A stretch of DNA of 64,000 bases from Aptenodytes patagonicus (GCF_965638725.1 NC_134951.1:7029618-7093617), one strand, 5' to 3'; counted from the stretch's first letter, positions 12,946-26,823 are shown. The notes: generated by a model not told the origin, from the sequence alone. A program made the numbers and translations.

Positions 12946-15900
12946 ACATAGGAACAATTTTGTATGGAAACCAGAAGCTGAGTTCATAACACCCAGTAAA
13001 ATACCCACATTTCTCAAGAAGTTCTCAACTTTGTACCTTCCAGATCTGATTGTGAGTTCTACTCATCATCAAAATACTTCTCGAGGGCAGTCTACAAATC
13101 AAATAAATTACAGAGCCTGTACTGTTATAATGGGTTAAAAGGTTCCTGTCAAGTTCTCTCTCCCAGTTTGTAAAGCCATTATTTGGTTTTGATAACCCCA
13201 AAATTCTGAAACTGAAATCAGTTTTCTTATCAGAGTGACTCTCTTACCTTAAAACCACAAAAGCCTTAATAGCAGAGAATGACCGTTTGTACCAGGAGTA
13301 ACATTTTTATTTATATCTTCCTTCAAGGCTACATCGCAGCAGTTCACCAAAATCCAAACCAGGGTTAGTTTGAAATCACCCTTCAGCAGAGATATCTTAA
13401 AAAAAAAAAAAATCCAGAAAATGCACAAAAAGAAATCCCAGAGTGCATAAAAATCTTGCACCTCCCTGGGATAATTTCTGGAATAATTCTGTCTAAAGGA
13501 GAGGACAAGGGCAGCTACACCCCCCCGAGAGCAGCGACTCCTGGGCTTTTGACGGAGCACGCTAAATCAGCAGGATGACTGCTTTGTCCTGGACAGCCAG
13601 GCCCTCTGACTGACCAGTTCATTCAGGGATAGTAAGTTTGGTGCCAAGTCCTGCCATCGCTTTTAAACATACTCCTAACAGACACCTAGAACTCTCCAAA
13701 ATGAAACCGTTGGAGATGACAGAGGGCTCACAGGTTCCTCGCATGTCTGTTTGCTGCACCAGGAGACCATGAGTGTACCAGGACTAACCTCTTCTCTTTG
13801 TGATAATCCTCTAACAAGAAATGACTGTAAGGGGCCCTGCAAATACTGCGATGCTGTTAGTCCTTGAACCTTACCTTGGCTGGTACCGTATCCCTGAGAC
13901 ACTGCAAATACCCCGTCACTGTGCCTGGTCACGGACAACGCTCAGCTCCTAATGGGAGGAACAGGCTGAGTGTTCGGTGCATTTCATGCCTTTATGCCTT
14001 CAGCTGGCAGGCGGGAATATGTTCAATGTCTGAATCGGTGAGTCTGGAAGATCAAGGCCTTTGAGAGGTCTCTCTTGCTTCTTACGTTTGCAAGCACCTG
14101 CATGTTTTCTCTAGACGGGTGTTCACTATGACTGCGGTTGAACACTTTGTGAAGTAAAGCCTTACACCTTCAAGCAAAAGCTCTTGCACACCTGCGCTGA
14201 TGAACATATCCAGAATATTAATCACTCAATACCACAATGACTCCTTGCAGAAATGACTGTCTGCCAGCTCACTACGCATTCTCCTACTACCATGATGATA
14301 CTACCATCTTTAGATTGTCAGAAACATGGACTATTATATATGCTGTTATAGAGTATTTCCAAAGCAGGAAGATTTTTAAATCAAATGTACTTTGGACCAT
14401 TCCTATGGTTTGTTTGCTTTCTAGACTGCGCTCATCCTGACCAATGCAAATAGACAGTTGTAGTCTCAAGTCTTGTTTGTATCATATTTTGTTTTCCATG
14501 TACACAACGTATCTCCCTTCAAATTAACTTTCTAGATATTAGGCACTACTCCAATTCTGAAATGCAAGGAATGTACATCCAAACACTTGCTTCCACTGCA
14601 AAAGGAAAGAAGCCATAAAAGTTCTGTGATCCTCCCATACGGATTTTAATAGTCTGTATGTAAAAAGAGCACCATTTCAGTTTAGTCGTTATGTTCAAGT
14701 ATACAGGTGCAAGGCTGCCAGAAAAAGCTAAATATACCTTCCATCAGGGTGTCATTTATACAGAAGCACTTTGCCTCTCCAGCACTCAAAGAATTAAAAT
14801 TAACCTGAGTGACGACAAGCTGGGTTAAGCACAGAGCAAGCGCTACCTCCCGATGCTCACTTCCCCAAAGCTGCTGCTGCCAGCCTCTCACGCTACCACA
14901 CATCAGGCCTTTTTTTCCGGCAGGCTCTTCCAATTCCTTGTCAAACAAGTTTAGAGGGGGAATTGCTGCTGGAGAGTTTCAGTGTTCATAAAAGGCCTGC
15001 TTACACAAACTGCAGATCTGATTAAGGCGGCACCATCTCCCCAGCGGACCTCACCACTTCTCAGCACTGCCCGTTCTCACCATCAGTCTGCTTGTGTCCT
15101 ACTCCAGATTTGGGGGGGTTTACTCTCAAATAAGCATCTTGCAAGAACAAACGCTCATTCACAAAAAAACCCCAAACTCACAGATCCAGGTTAGGGCACC
15201 GTTAGAAAAAGAGGAAAATCAATGGGGATGATAACAGGTGTGATAACCGCTTAACCCGTCTCTGCCGTAGCGGTTGAGCTAGCTGTGTCCTGGTGGTGCC
15301 CGGCCTCTCTGCATAGCTCAGGAGATAGCTAACCTGCATTAGGTTACAGCACGGCTCTTCTGTTTACAACCGTCTCTCTTCTTGTCTTTCTAAGGCTCCT
15401 GCTCTCCTGGTTGTTAAATAGAAAAAGGAAATAGAGCACTTGTGTAACACCTTTCTTTTTTTAACCTGAGACAGAAACTGCTTTTATTAGAGACTCTATG
15501 GCTGGTGAAAAACAGCCCTTTCTGGTTTATTTGTGCTTGTGGAAGATACAGTTTTCTCCAGGCCACATCTACTGCCCTACATTTTTCTCACTGATCTCTG
15601 CATTTTCTGGCTGTGTGTTCATCCAAGGGGGCAGGACAGAACTCTTCTCCTCGAGTGAAGTATTAGCTCCACAAAAATCAAATGACGAAATACTCATTGA
15701 CCCCAACACCTATTAGAACTTGCCTCAAGTGTGGTCCAGTATATTTATGTTTGTCACTTGTCCGGTATCTCATACTCACCCAGAAGTTGCCACCTTTCTG
15801 TTCTTCTTTCCAGCCTTAATACAGGCAGAGTAAGCGCATTCTCCTTTGCAGATTCTCTCCTGGATCAGCCTTTCTGTTCTTCTCCCCTTACTAATATCCT

Positions 15901-16661
15901 ATTCTTTTAAATTTCAAGCTCCAGAAAAGTTTTCACCTGTTCATATTTCTCTTCTATGCTCCTATTTTTCAGCTTTTAGCTCATCTCTTGTTTGGATGTT
16001 CTTCTCTTTTTTTATTTTCAACTTCCGAGCTGTATAATTTAATACTCTGGTTACATGCTTTACTATACAACTTTTTAGGCTTTTAATGAAATTAATGGCA
16101 CCTTTCCAAAACATCAAGAATTACAATTTTTCAGCCTAAATGGAAAGTCTCCAGGAAGACACCAATTAATTCTTTTGCTCCAGCTCTGCAACTTCTGAGT
16201 TTTATGTGAGTCTCTATGCAATCCTGTAACATGCATTATGCAGGAAGTCACATTACTAAAACTGTTATTTCTGGAGTTATAAATCTTCAGGTGATGGCAT
16301 GGCTCAATTGAATGCAGTGCCAATTTTTTTCCAGTAACTTATGGATCCAGAACTTCACACAATGAATCCAGGCAATGACCTTCACTTTAACAGCTGATGC
16401 AGTCAAAGAACCATATATCACAAACATCCCTATCAGCCTCAATAAAATAGTGTGGGCACTAAAATAAATGAGTGGCTAAAGGTTTGCATTCCAGAATACA
16501 TTTGTCATGACAGAGTGCCAAACAATCCCACTAACATATTTTTTAGCCCACAAACATCTCCATTAAACTCACCTTGGTAAAACAACTTGCAAGAGGAAAT
16601 GTATCTGGATGTATGGACCCATGCTGGTCCATTTTAGTACATTAAGCTCTGCACAAAGGAT

Positions 16662-17282
16662 CTACTGGGCATTTATGAACCAGAAATTCTTGTAAAATCT
16701 GTTTTCTAGGGAAAAAGACCTTGATGCTGGCTCAGTCAGAAAGGCTGCACCTGAACTGACTGGTTTTGGAAGATGTGTGAAGAGGCCATGCATACATATC
16801 ATGGATGTGGCTGCCATTTCAACTTGGAGCCCAAAATATCCATCAGGGAGTACAAAGCAATTATATACCCTGAACTTGACAGAAAGGAGGGGTTGGAATT
16901 TGCTTTCCCAATCATTCAGTACTCTGTTTGCAAAGGGTCTGATGTAACTCCCACATATTAATAATAATCCTAATGATTTACAGGGATGGTTTAGGCTCAG
17001 AGAGACCAAACACCTGCATTTTATATGGGCATAGTGGATTTCAGCCTCGACGTACATCGAGGCTTTGAAACATGCTCTGAACATCAAAAAATCTGAGCTT
17101 TTCATGGGGACAGAGTTTGCATGAAGTTTGCTATTAATAAGGTTGTATGTGTAATGGGTTTGAACTGTGCCACTGATTTTAATGGTAGGATTTTCATAGC
17201 CCAAGACCAACAGATGTGCCCAATTTGAAACATTCTGAAATCCTACCATATAACAGGTGTATTTATTTTTCTGTATTTTCAT
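16662..17282 (-). other. Unexplained 206-codon open frame
   Basis: An uninterrupted minus-strand frame of 206 codons between CLIC5 short-form exon 1 (about 0.6 kb away) and the rest of the intron. It contains no motif, membrane segment or family I recognise. The Cys/His/Phe-rich composition is not typical of an ordinary globular protein. The surrounding sequence has no clear splice sites or polyadenylation signal tied to it. The most likely explanation is a chance frame or a decayed element; a coding exon cannot be excluded by eye. Confidence 0.2.
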
Positions 17283-17861
17283 TAAATCAGTTTCTGTTCT
17301 CAGTCACCCTTGTATAAAATCAGAATGAGCTTCGGGCTGAGGAAACTGAGAGTAAAAACTGATTTAGTTTTCATTTTTTTTAGAAAAAAAAAGTATTGCA
17401 GGAAATAATCAGAAGACTGCCTGCTTAACTCAATCCTTTTTGTTTTATGATCCATTAGTGTTTCAGACCTGACAGTCTCTGCCGAGGTACCAAATCATGG
17501 TACCCCTCAGCTCTTCATGCTCTCTTCCCAAAGAAGAATGGAGAAGGAAGTCAGGATTCTTAGTGAAAAGCCTAAAGTCTAAAGTCAGGACACAGTACAT
17601 TGCAGGTAGCAGGCTAAGAATAACAGGACAAACTCGCGAGGAGAGAAATAACAATAAAATACAGGAACCCTGACTCTCCCTCCGCAACATTACCTAATTC
17701 TAATGTCACGAAGAAGAAAGCAGTGTGAATGTGCGTGCAAGAGATAACAGGCTGTCAAAGCACCGCTTCCGCTCAGCGCCAGAAAATTAAAGTTTGATTA
17801 TTCAGTAGAAGCTGAGCTGATCCGAGAGTCACACCAGTGTCCAGTTCACAGTGCAACTTAC

Positions 17862-17924
17862 CTTCACAAAGAGCTCGATTTCAGGGTCCTTTCCTTCCCC
17901 ATTAGCAGGAACAGAGTCTGTCAT
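17862..17924 (-). CDS. CLIC5: CLIC5 short isoform (CLIC5A type), first coding exon
   Basis: On the minus strand the ATG at 17924 opens 21 codons reading MTDSVPANGEGKDPEIELFV-K, directly followed by the donor GTAAGTTG at 17861-17854. The start of known CLIC5A proteins is nearly the same (MTDSATANGEDPDPEIELFVK then AGIDGESIG), so this is recognised with confidence despite its size. The start context has A at -3. CLIC5 belongs to the chloride intracellular channel family. These proteins have a glutathione-S-transferase fold, can be soluble or membrane-associated, and CLIC5 works with ezrin/radixin at the membrane-cytoskeleton junction (microvilli, hair-cell stereocilia, podocytes). The exon encodes only the acidic lead-in to the GST-like domain; the thioredoxin-like core is in exon 2, left of the window. 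It is an alternative to the long-form exon 21 kb upstream. Confidence 0.93.
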
Positions 17925-18060
17925 TTTTCACCCCCAAGGCTACCAGCTGATCTCCCGCTATTAAGTGGCAAAAGGAGGTTTCAACTGCACAGCGGGTAGG
18001 TTTCCCTTCCGAACAGCTCTCACAAAGCTTTTAAAACATCATTTGTAATGGCAAAGCTCG
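17925..18060 (-). promoter_or_regulatory. CLIC5: CLIC5 short-form 5' UTR and TATA-like promoter
   Basis: Reading on the minus strand, TTTTAAAAG lies at 18036-18028, about 105 bases before the ATG at 17924. That is a plausible TATA-type element with a start site about 30 bases downstream and a 5' UTR of 60-80 bases. There is no CpG island here, unlike at ENPP4, so this looks like a tissue-restricted focused promoter. The start site itself cannot be seen from sequence. Confidence 0.35.
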
Positions 18061-19559
18061 AAACCAGAGGAGAAAACAAGTTTGCAGGTTAATAAATAAA
18101 TAATAATCATAAAAAAAAGGCAGGCAGCAGAAAAGCAGTCCCTGTTACGGCCGTGTAGTTCTTCAGAGCAACAAGTGCTGCTGTGCTCTGGTAGAGTATC
18201 CTCATCTGTCAGAGCTGCAGTTCTCACTGCCTGCCCAAAATAGCCCAGAGGATAAAAAAGAGGGTGGGGTTAACTCACAGGGGAGGAGACAAGCTCCTGG
18301 TACCTACGCAGGATCAGTCTCTGAGCAAATAATTCCGCTCTTCCCTGTTTTCAGCATTTCTGTTGTTCCCTCCCTTCTTCTACAGCTGGGAGCACCAGTG
18401 ACAGGGGAAGAGGGAAGGTCTGCAGCAGGCTGGTTTCATTGCCTTAAGCAACAGTGATGTTTTTTCCTTCTTTTCTGAAGGGTGTTTGTCCTGCTTCCAG
18501 CTGTTCAAAATCCTGATATTGTTATTGCTAAGAATGGTAAGGAAAAAAGAGCCTGATTTCTTCACCCTGTGCGTTGGCTGTTGCATCGGTGCAAGGAGCG
18601 TGCAGAAAAGCAGAGCTCTGCCCCAGCGAAAACCCCTGTGTGTGGTACAAAGCAGTACAGAAGCTGAAACCAAATACTCTTAGGTGAGAAAAGCACCCGT
18701 GGTGCCACCACTCCTGATGGAGTTCAGGAGCAGAGGAATGGGAATGGGGTTACACAGGAGAAGGAAGAGCTTCAGGGCCCTGCGAAAATAAAATATTTGG
18801 GTCCCATAACTATTTCTCAGTGTGTCCCTTGGGGTGTTGGTTGTAGCAGAGGGACAGGAGAGTGATGATATGCTGGGGTGGAGTACGGAAGAAAACTTTC
18901 AAGAGCCTCAGCATGCTATCAACATACTGTCATCATCTATACTCCCTTCCTTCACCCTGCATTCCTTGCGTGATTCAGAGGTTGCCACACAGCAACCCTA
19001 AGCAAGAGGTGGCACATGACAGAAAGGCCTGACACAGCTAAAAGGTGTGGAGGAAGGGAGTGCTGGCACTGTACAGGAGAGTGGACAAAGGCAAAGGGGT
19101 TGGGTGGGACTGCCTCCTCATTGCCATCATTGCCTGGAGGGACTAGCTACTTTCGTGCCCTCCTGCCCTTGGAAAGTCCCTTCCTTCATCTCTGCCCCCC
19201 TGCCCTCTGCTCTTGTTTCGGGACCGCCACAGCTCCGGCTCACAGGCCGTCGGCAGCTCGCACTGCCAGACACCAGCAGTTTTACTGCCCAGTCCCCTTC
19301 TGACATAGAGAGGCCTTTTGGGTGTGGTTTTGACATGATCAAACACTCGCCTTTCCTGAAAGTGCTCTTAGCCGTGTGCTTTCGTGATGATCTTTAATTC
19401 CCTCCCGTGACCTCTAGGTATTTGACACAGGTCCAGAGCAGTGGCAGCCCACATCTCCATGGCTCTTTGGGTAAGCTCTACGGGAATTTGCCACAACAGC
19501 TGTTTCATGTGCACTCCATGAAGCACTGAAATGGTTAACAAGTAAATCTCATTATGCTG

Positions 19560-19870
19560 TTGCAACTGTAATTACAACGTAATCAACATTGTAATTAGTG
19601 TAAAAGTATGCTTATGGTTTTTAGATCTAATTAGCACTCATTCAAATAACTGGAAGGTTAGCTATAAGAGAATTAAGTGTTATTACTCCTTTGATTTCAA
19701 ATTTTTACATGTAATTTTTGGACTAGGTACATTAATTACCAAACATTTATAGTATAATTATTCTTAGGCCTACAGGCAAACTTCCAAGGACATGGGCTAA
19801 GTGTACTTACATGTAGCAAAAAGAATCACTGCATTGTAATTACATATTACAGTTATAAAAGTCTGCCAAA
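19560..19870. promoter_or_regulatory. ATTA/TAAT-dense candidate enhancer block
   Basis: About 300 bases with an unusual number of homeodomain-core sites: GTAATTACAA, GTAATTAG, CTAATTAGC, ATTAATTACC and GTAATTACAT, plus further AATTA words. The block lies 1.5-2 kb upstream of the CLIC5 short-form promoter. Clusters like this are common in conserved non-coding enhancers, but AT-richness alone can also produce them. No conservation data are available here. Confidence 0.3.
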
Positions 19871-22800
19871 ACATAAGTATAGTCACCGTATCTCTAAAAA
19901 GCATCCCTAAATAACATATTATCAACTCCATGATTATAAGCTTTTGTTTTTGCTGAAAAAATGTTTTGCTTTAGCACCTCATGTGATGACATAATTTCCC
20001 TTCAATGAGGGCTCCTGGAAACAAAGGGAAGTGGGTCATCTCGACTGAGGTTACCTGTAGCTCCAGCCTCACTGAAAACACTGTTTTGATACAGGCAACT
20101 CTTTCAAATAATTTCTATCACAGGAGCGTGTATATCAGCTCTGGAGGAGAAAATACTGCCAGCTGTAAGAACAGTGAGGACGTAATACTGCTAATGCTAA
20201 ACCAAAATGTTTAAATAAAATCAGCATTCAAGACATCGGCACTTATAAGATGTGATGCATGTGACCTATTTTGATGTCTATTTTAGAATGAAAAAATGTA
20301 CCCTAGAAGTGCCTACTTTTTTCCAAAAAAAAAGGGAGCCCAGGGTAACAAGCTCAGATAAAGACATCATAATGGTCAGACAAATCCCGCTGCAATTATT
20401 AAGTAAAAGAAATCTGTGGCTTTAGTGCCTGCTTTCTATGCACGTGTCATCTCCCACTTCAGAAGTTGTGCATGCCTTGCGCTTCTAAAGTTAAACTCTA
20501 GATGTAGCAATTTCGGTAGAGACTCAACGTGTCAAAACATTTAAATCCTTCCTTCCCAATTACTGTCTGGGTTTCGAGGTGTATTACAATTACTTTGCAA
20601 GATGAAGATTATTGTGCTGAGGCTCAGCAAAGCAGAAGGGAAACTGTGCAATACAAGTGTGAAGCCATTTCCATCCTGACCCAGATATAAACCACTGCAG
20701 AACAGGTCAGTCTCCATCTGGTTCAAGATGCTTCTGGGCAGCAGTGCCCCTGGAAGGTCCCTTCCCCATCCACTTTCACCCCTGAGGCACCACCTAGCAC
20801 TCATCCCCTGCCCCAGGACTTGATATGGGGTGCTCAGAGGCTACAGAAGCCTATATATCACACATCTGGTATTCTAGCTGTGCTTGTAGGTATCCATAGA
20901 AAGAATACCCCAGCCCATCTCAAAAATACTCTGATTTTCAAAAATCTCCCTATGGAACCCCTAGAAGAGACCAAGCAAAACAGAGTCCTTGTTCATATAA
21001 ATGCTGGTTTTTTAAATACCTTCTGAAAGCTTGATTGAAGATAACCATTGCAGGAGGCAGTGAGTAGGAGGAAAAAAAATATATATATAGATATTTACTA
21101 CTTCAGGAATCTATTCATGCATTTACTGCTTTGCTGTCTTATAAAACTGACTTATCACTTACATCTGGGTGGAACCTTTTTGACTATAACGGTTGTTATT
21201 GTCTACACGGCTGTGTTTTGTGTTATGAAATCAGCTCTTTCTTCAGCCAAATTAAGGGTAAGATACTGATAAATAATTAGTACACTCTCATTTTACTGCA
21301 AAGAATGAGTCGCTTAGTTTGGCCTATCATTTTCTCACAAGTCAGAAGTACCAGAGGCTTTGAGTTACGTACAAGAACATTAGACACTGAATTATGAACT
21401 CTTCATAAGCCAAGTCATTATAGTTTGAGGTTTATGAGATATATAAATGAACATGAGCACGTCATCCCATTAATAAAAGAAGAGGACAGCTTCAGAAAAG
21501 GAACCGCCACATCTCCACAGAAGACCTCTATTGTAGGTGAACTCTGACACACTATCAGCTTTCACAAGCCTGATCCAAGCTTCACTTCCAGCAAAGATTT
21601 GTCCCGAGGGGGTGAATCAGAGGCCAAGCATCCAGAATGTAATTCTATCGTGGAGTTCTCCAGCAGACCGCTAAGTTACCAAGAAGGATCAGGGCACAGA
21701 GCGCATCCGTCCCCCGGTGCTTACTCGGTGCTGCCACCCAGCTCATTCTGTGAGAGCGAGGCGTTACAAGTTTTATATGACACTGGTAAGATTTTTCACG
21801 TTGTGAATAAAACTCCATTATGGACGAAAAGAAGAAGTAAAATCTTGGTGCAGCTGCAGTAAATGGTATTTGGGGTTATGATTTTACCCGGGAATTATTT
21901 AACTGCTTAGTTGCCTAAAAAAAACACAACTAAGCAGCAAGCAGGTACTAAACCAGCACGTTTGAACGGGTTATAAAAATATATCTTCTGGGGACAGTTC
22001 TGAATTACTGGTAATTTCCAACTGCATTTATTGCATGCTAATAGCTTCAACATGCTACTTATTTAACAAGTTAACAAATGCAAGGAATCAATCCAATAGT
22101 TTTAGTTTCCTTTCGAATTACAATGTGTCACTATCAAGTTCTTGTTTGATCTTCAGAAAAATCAAAAGGGGTTTGTCTCAGGTATTTGGGGTCAGACTGG
22201 ATGTTCCCCTCCCCAGATGTACAAGACATGCAAGGATGTACAAAGCTCTTCTCATTAGCCTCATGCCAAGGTTGGGTGAGCAGGTATTCTTCCTCAACTC
22301 CAGAGCCATACAGTGCCTCAAAACCTGTTGGTTTGATGGAGGAACTGTGATTTTGTTCCTTCTTATAAATTGTCCCACACTCAAGGGCATGGAACAAAAG
22401 ACATCAAGTGATTCAGGCATACAGCCTGAATGTCTCAAGAAACGGGATGGGATGGCAAAAGCTAGGTCAGAAAACTCTGCACTTCCCTTAACTGGCAAAT
22501 TTTAGATAGCTTGCTCTACATCCATCCCCCAGACATTATGAATCTGTCATAGCCATGAGCTACAGCAGCTCTCCTTTACCTTATTATGAAAACGCAGTAT
22601 TTTGGCTCCAAAGGTCTCTGGATGAAACTCAGCTGTTTAACAGAATGGTCGATCACTAGAACCGGCTCAGACAGGAGTTTTGCAAATAAGTTCTAGCCCA
22701 AAAGCATGAAATTATTTTTATGTATCATTATGTTTTCACATGGATGCAGTATCAAACTTTGCTGTATCACTAATAAGTATTAACAACTTCAAGAGAAAAA

Positions 22801-23240
22801 CCCACTGCTGTTCAGTGGGAAGAGGGATTTCATTATGGATAATTATCTCAGCGCTCGTGTTGAGACAGTCACAGCCAACCATTCACACGGAAGTGGCACT
22901 TAAAAGGTACAAAATCATCTCCTAATACTGCATTCAGTAGAGAGGCTTCTAGAGGGCAGCGGTTTATTCCTTTATTTCTTTATTTTACTATCATTCCAAA
23001 ACTGTCATTTCAATTAAAAACAAAAGATACTTCCAAGCGGGACTGAGACTGCTCTGGAAAGTGGTATTGTAGGGGATACAATAGAGAGCATTACAGATTG
23101 TCCCAAACTGTGGGCTATATGGATAATGTAGCTGATGAAAGGAGCAATGCAGATATCCTCAGCCCTTGCTTTTCAAAATAAATCCTCCATATCGTTAGGT
23201 GTTATGAAGAAAAACACCACCAGGTAAGTGTGATGTACCT

Positions 23241-23256
23241 GTTGTTGTTGTTGTTG
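23241..23256. repeat. (GTT)n microsatellite
   Basis: Five and a third GTT units in a row within CLIC5 intron sequence. Short simple repeat. Confidence 0.85.
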
Positions 23257-26200
23257 ACTCACTGCTGTCACAGAACTAAAATTACATGATTTTACTTACA
23301 AGTCTGCAACAGAGTAATGCATATCCCTGTCTTAATTTACAAGTGTTCCTAGTGCAAGTCCCTATTTAGATTATTTCTATTCATTTCTTGGTATGCTTCT
23401 TGTCATAAATTAAGTCTAAATTAATTAGGATTTGAAGCATGTACATGCAAACTAGGATTAAATCCCCCCAAGCAAAAGACCAGCACACAACACGCTACTC
23501 CAATCCCAATTTATGAATTATTATTTACAGAAAGTGTTCAAAATGGCATGTACGTATCATGCAGATCTCAGGCTAGGTTTCAATTCCCCCCAGTAAATAA
23601 GGCCCAAAGAATGCACAATCGCTGCTGATTTCATTGGATACATTTTGTTTCGCTCTGTTGTTCAGCAAACAATTTGGCTGAAAGCAGAAATTACTTTCTA
23701 TATTCTGATGCACACTATTTCTAAAAGATGAAGCGTTCAACAACTCAGTTTGAAATTCCTCGTGACTCAGACTAGTTCCCATGGGTTCAAATGTTGGCAT
23801 CAGTGACATTTAGCTGTGCCAGATGAAGCCATAAAGTACCTGCACAGCAGGTTACGTGCGTGGATCTGCACAGCAGATTACAGGATCCTCTGTGGCGTAC
23901 GTACTATTTGGCTTAAGAAAAGGGCATCTAGCTTTTGGCTCCCTGATAAACCCATGCTTCCTCAGTATGAAATAGCAGGGATCAACATCTTTACAACTCT
24001 CTTTATGGCGGCAAAGTTTAACCTCGGCATACATTAAGGTCCACCTCATCAATGGCAGTGCTGTATGCCTGGGTTAATGCAGCTGGCTGACCTGGAGCCT
24101 TACAGTGAACTGTAGAACTCTTCCATTCTCCTTAGAAAATTGCCCTCATTCATTTTTCATTACACCTTTTGGTACTTCTGTGATAAAGTTTCCACAAAGT
24201 TTGCCAGTGAACAAGCTCACTTTCCTTAGTGCATCACCTCAAGCTGTAACTAAATGAATAGTGGGTTGTTTGGGGTTTTTTCCCCTTCCTTCTTCAACCT
24301 AAGAGTTCAAAGTCTTGAAGCACCTGACGTTGACTCGGTGATATCTCACTTTAGTTTTTCTTTGCTTGAGGACCCTTTTCACTGCAGAGTTAATGCAGAC
24401 AACCAGGACGAATCGGAGCAACGTGGTTAAGCACAGATGTGAACCCCTCTCCTGCAACTATACTTTGAAGTTAGCAGATTTTCACAGGTGACTGCCACGT
24501 GCAGGTTTTTAGGACTTCAGAGACCGCATCCAACATCTTTAAATGAAAGAGGGTGGTGGCAATTCTTAAGGAAGAGCTTGGCATAAGACTGAAAGTAAAT
24601 CTTAGTATGAAATTCTGCTCTGAGCACAGAGTCTGAATAGTGATGGGGTTTCAATTAAGTCTGTCAGAATTGGAAATACTGGGTAGTCTAACTAGAAAGA
24701 TGTACAATTGTTTTCCTCTTAAATGGAAGATTTTCCAAAAATTTTTCGTCTTTTCCTGAACATAATGCATGTGGCAGGTGTAACTTTTATAAGGAAGGTG
24801 TGGGTCCTTGGTCACCAGCTGCAATACCTGGAAGCAACCTCATAGATCACCGAAATGTCAAAGCACAGAGCCGTCTGCAGTCTCGCTGCTCTGACCTTGT
24901 TGACAACTATGGTACAACTCTAGAAAATGGACTAGGTTTTCCTGGGAGACCTACATCAGTTAGAAAAGTGCTAATGAGACAGAGAGCCCTTGACTCATTA
25001 TTAGCAATTTCTACCTGTTCCTACCCAAGCAGCAAGTGAGAGTTAATGCCAGTCTAATTCGTAAATATATATAAAGGTATCTCATGATGTCGAGAGAAAG
25101 CCTAAATCCCCCTGCAGAGGATGGCACCAATAAGAGACTCTCAGGTTATCTCTTGGCTGTGTGTTAACACAGAAAATTGACTTTCAGAGAGGAAAGGCGA
25201 AGAGTTCAGAAGGGTGAAGTAGGCGTGCTGTAAGGATTGACTCCTCAGCTCTGTATCTCGACTAGGTGGAAGCCACTGTGTGGCAGTTTCTACCACCACT
25301 GCTCATGCTGGGTCTCCTGACCAGAAAAAGATGACTTTAGTCTACAGAACTACCAAACCAACATCCTCTGCAATTATCTCGTTTGCCATGAGAGATTTCT
25401 CAATTAAAAAATAAATTAAAAGGTAATTGAATGTTCTTATGAAAGGGAAAATGGCCAAGCAGTTATAAGTGACCTTTTCAGAAAATTAAGTGTATCGAAT
25501 CAAAGCTGGAGGCAAGTTAGCCAGGTCATCTGTCAATCTTGCAGGATATTATAAACCTTGCATTATATTATTATAAACCAGAAAAAAAAAAAAATACTGT
25601 AACTAAACTGAAAGGAAATCCATCCATACAAATTCCATATTGAAAAGCTTCATAAAATCAAAGAGAAGGACTCAGAGCAACTGGAATTAATACACGAGGG
25701 AATAGTTTATTATTGATAGGGCTGATACTGCCACCTATTTTTAAGACTTCCTAATGCTTTCCCTGATTACACCCTGTTTTGAATTCAATGTAACTTTTGC
25801 CAGACTTTAAAAGGGGAGCTCTTCAGCACAGGTGTCTGCCTTCTTTATTCATCCAAAGCGCTTCAGACACCCAAAGGTTTATCTTGCAATGCAATCAACC
25901 ACTGAAGTCACTGTTCCCCCAAAGCCTACAGTTGAAAACAGAAGACAGGCAGAGCTTGAAAGGGAACAGAAATGCAAGGAAGTGACCTGATTTCCCCAGA
26001 ATCAACAGCAAGGCTAAGAATAGACTCCTGAACGCCTCAATGCCAGCTTAGTCAAACCATTGTCAAGTAAAAACACATTTGTTTTTCCAAGCGTTCAGAA
26101 TTCCATCATTGCGGAGTATGCTCCCTATATGGGTGATTACGTGGGTATATATATACACAAGTACAACATTCTTGTACATAAAAATACAGATATTCTGCAG

Positions 26201-26271
26201 GCACTCTTCCAAAGACATTCCACCGGCCCACCTGTCACGCTCTGCTCGGAAAACCTGGCCTTCAGTTTGCC

Positions 26272-26293
26272 TTTTTTTTTTTTTTTTTTTTTT
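26272..26293. repeat. Poly-T run
   Basis: Twenty-two consecutive T residues, the longest mononucleotide run in the window. It is followed by TTAAAG-type sequence. It could be an old poly-A tail on the minus strand, but no recognisable retrocopy precedes it. Confidence 0.85.
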
Positions 26294-26823
26294 AAAGTAG
26301 AACTTGGTTACTTCTCCCATGAGTCAGAGAGCCCAGTGTGTGTCTTTATTTGACGGGTTAATTGTTAAGTGGAATTAAGCAGCAGAATGTTCTTTGGTCA
26401 CATATTTGCAGGGACTTGGAGAACACCGTCTCCTCCCTTGCTGGCAGTCGAGGAGGGAATGCCAGGGCAGCTGTGCTGCTCTCTGGGCTTTTATACCGGT
26501 GCTATTTTTAGCTGTTATCAGCCACGGTGCCCAGGGCCAATCAGCGCCCGATGCCTGCAAGAAACTCTGCTCCAGTCCAAACTTCATTCTCTGCAATCTC
26601 ACAGGGAGGAGCCAAATGACTGAGTTTGCTGCTCTAAACTTCTGCTGTTCGTTATACGGGCTCATTAACACATGGCAAGGCACTAGCACACCAAAGTACA
26701 TGAATAGTTAGGACCACGATGAAGTTACTGATTGAACAGATAAGCACCCTGCCTATATTTGGTGAAAATAAGGAAATTTAAGGTGCTTCATAAAGTCTAA
26801 TAAGGTATACAATCCTGCAGTAT

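Larger units (their letters stand above)
1..17861 (-). other. CLIC5: CLIC5 intron 1 (3' part; continues left of the window)
   Basis: This stretch lies downstream, in CLIC5 orientation, of the short-form first exon, so it should be intronic in both CLIC5 isoforms. I looked on the minus strand for the next CLIC exon (the segment after FVK that carries the CPFSQR motif) and did not find it. Apart from the repeats listed separately, I see no coding sequence I can support. The non-repeat parts (about 1-1500, 3.7-6.9 kb, 7.7-9.0 kb, 9.3-12.7 kb and 12.95-17.86 kb) are unremarkable, moderately AT-rich single-copy-looking DNA. Its intron status is inferred from gene structure, not seen directly. Confidence 0.75.

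Noticed and set aside
1-17861. CLIC5 exons 2-6
   Set aside because: I looked on the minus strand for the CPFSQR/MILWLKG-type exon 2 and found nothing convincing. Intron 1 is probably long and exon 2 lies left of the window.
22035-22505. 156-codon plus-strand frame in the CLIC5 intron
   Set aside because: No domain, no splice or start context, and length within what chance allows for 64 kb.
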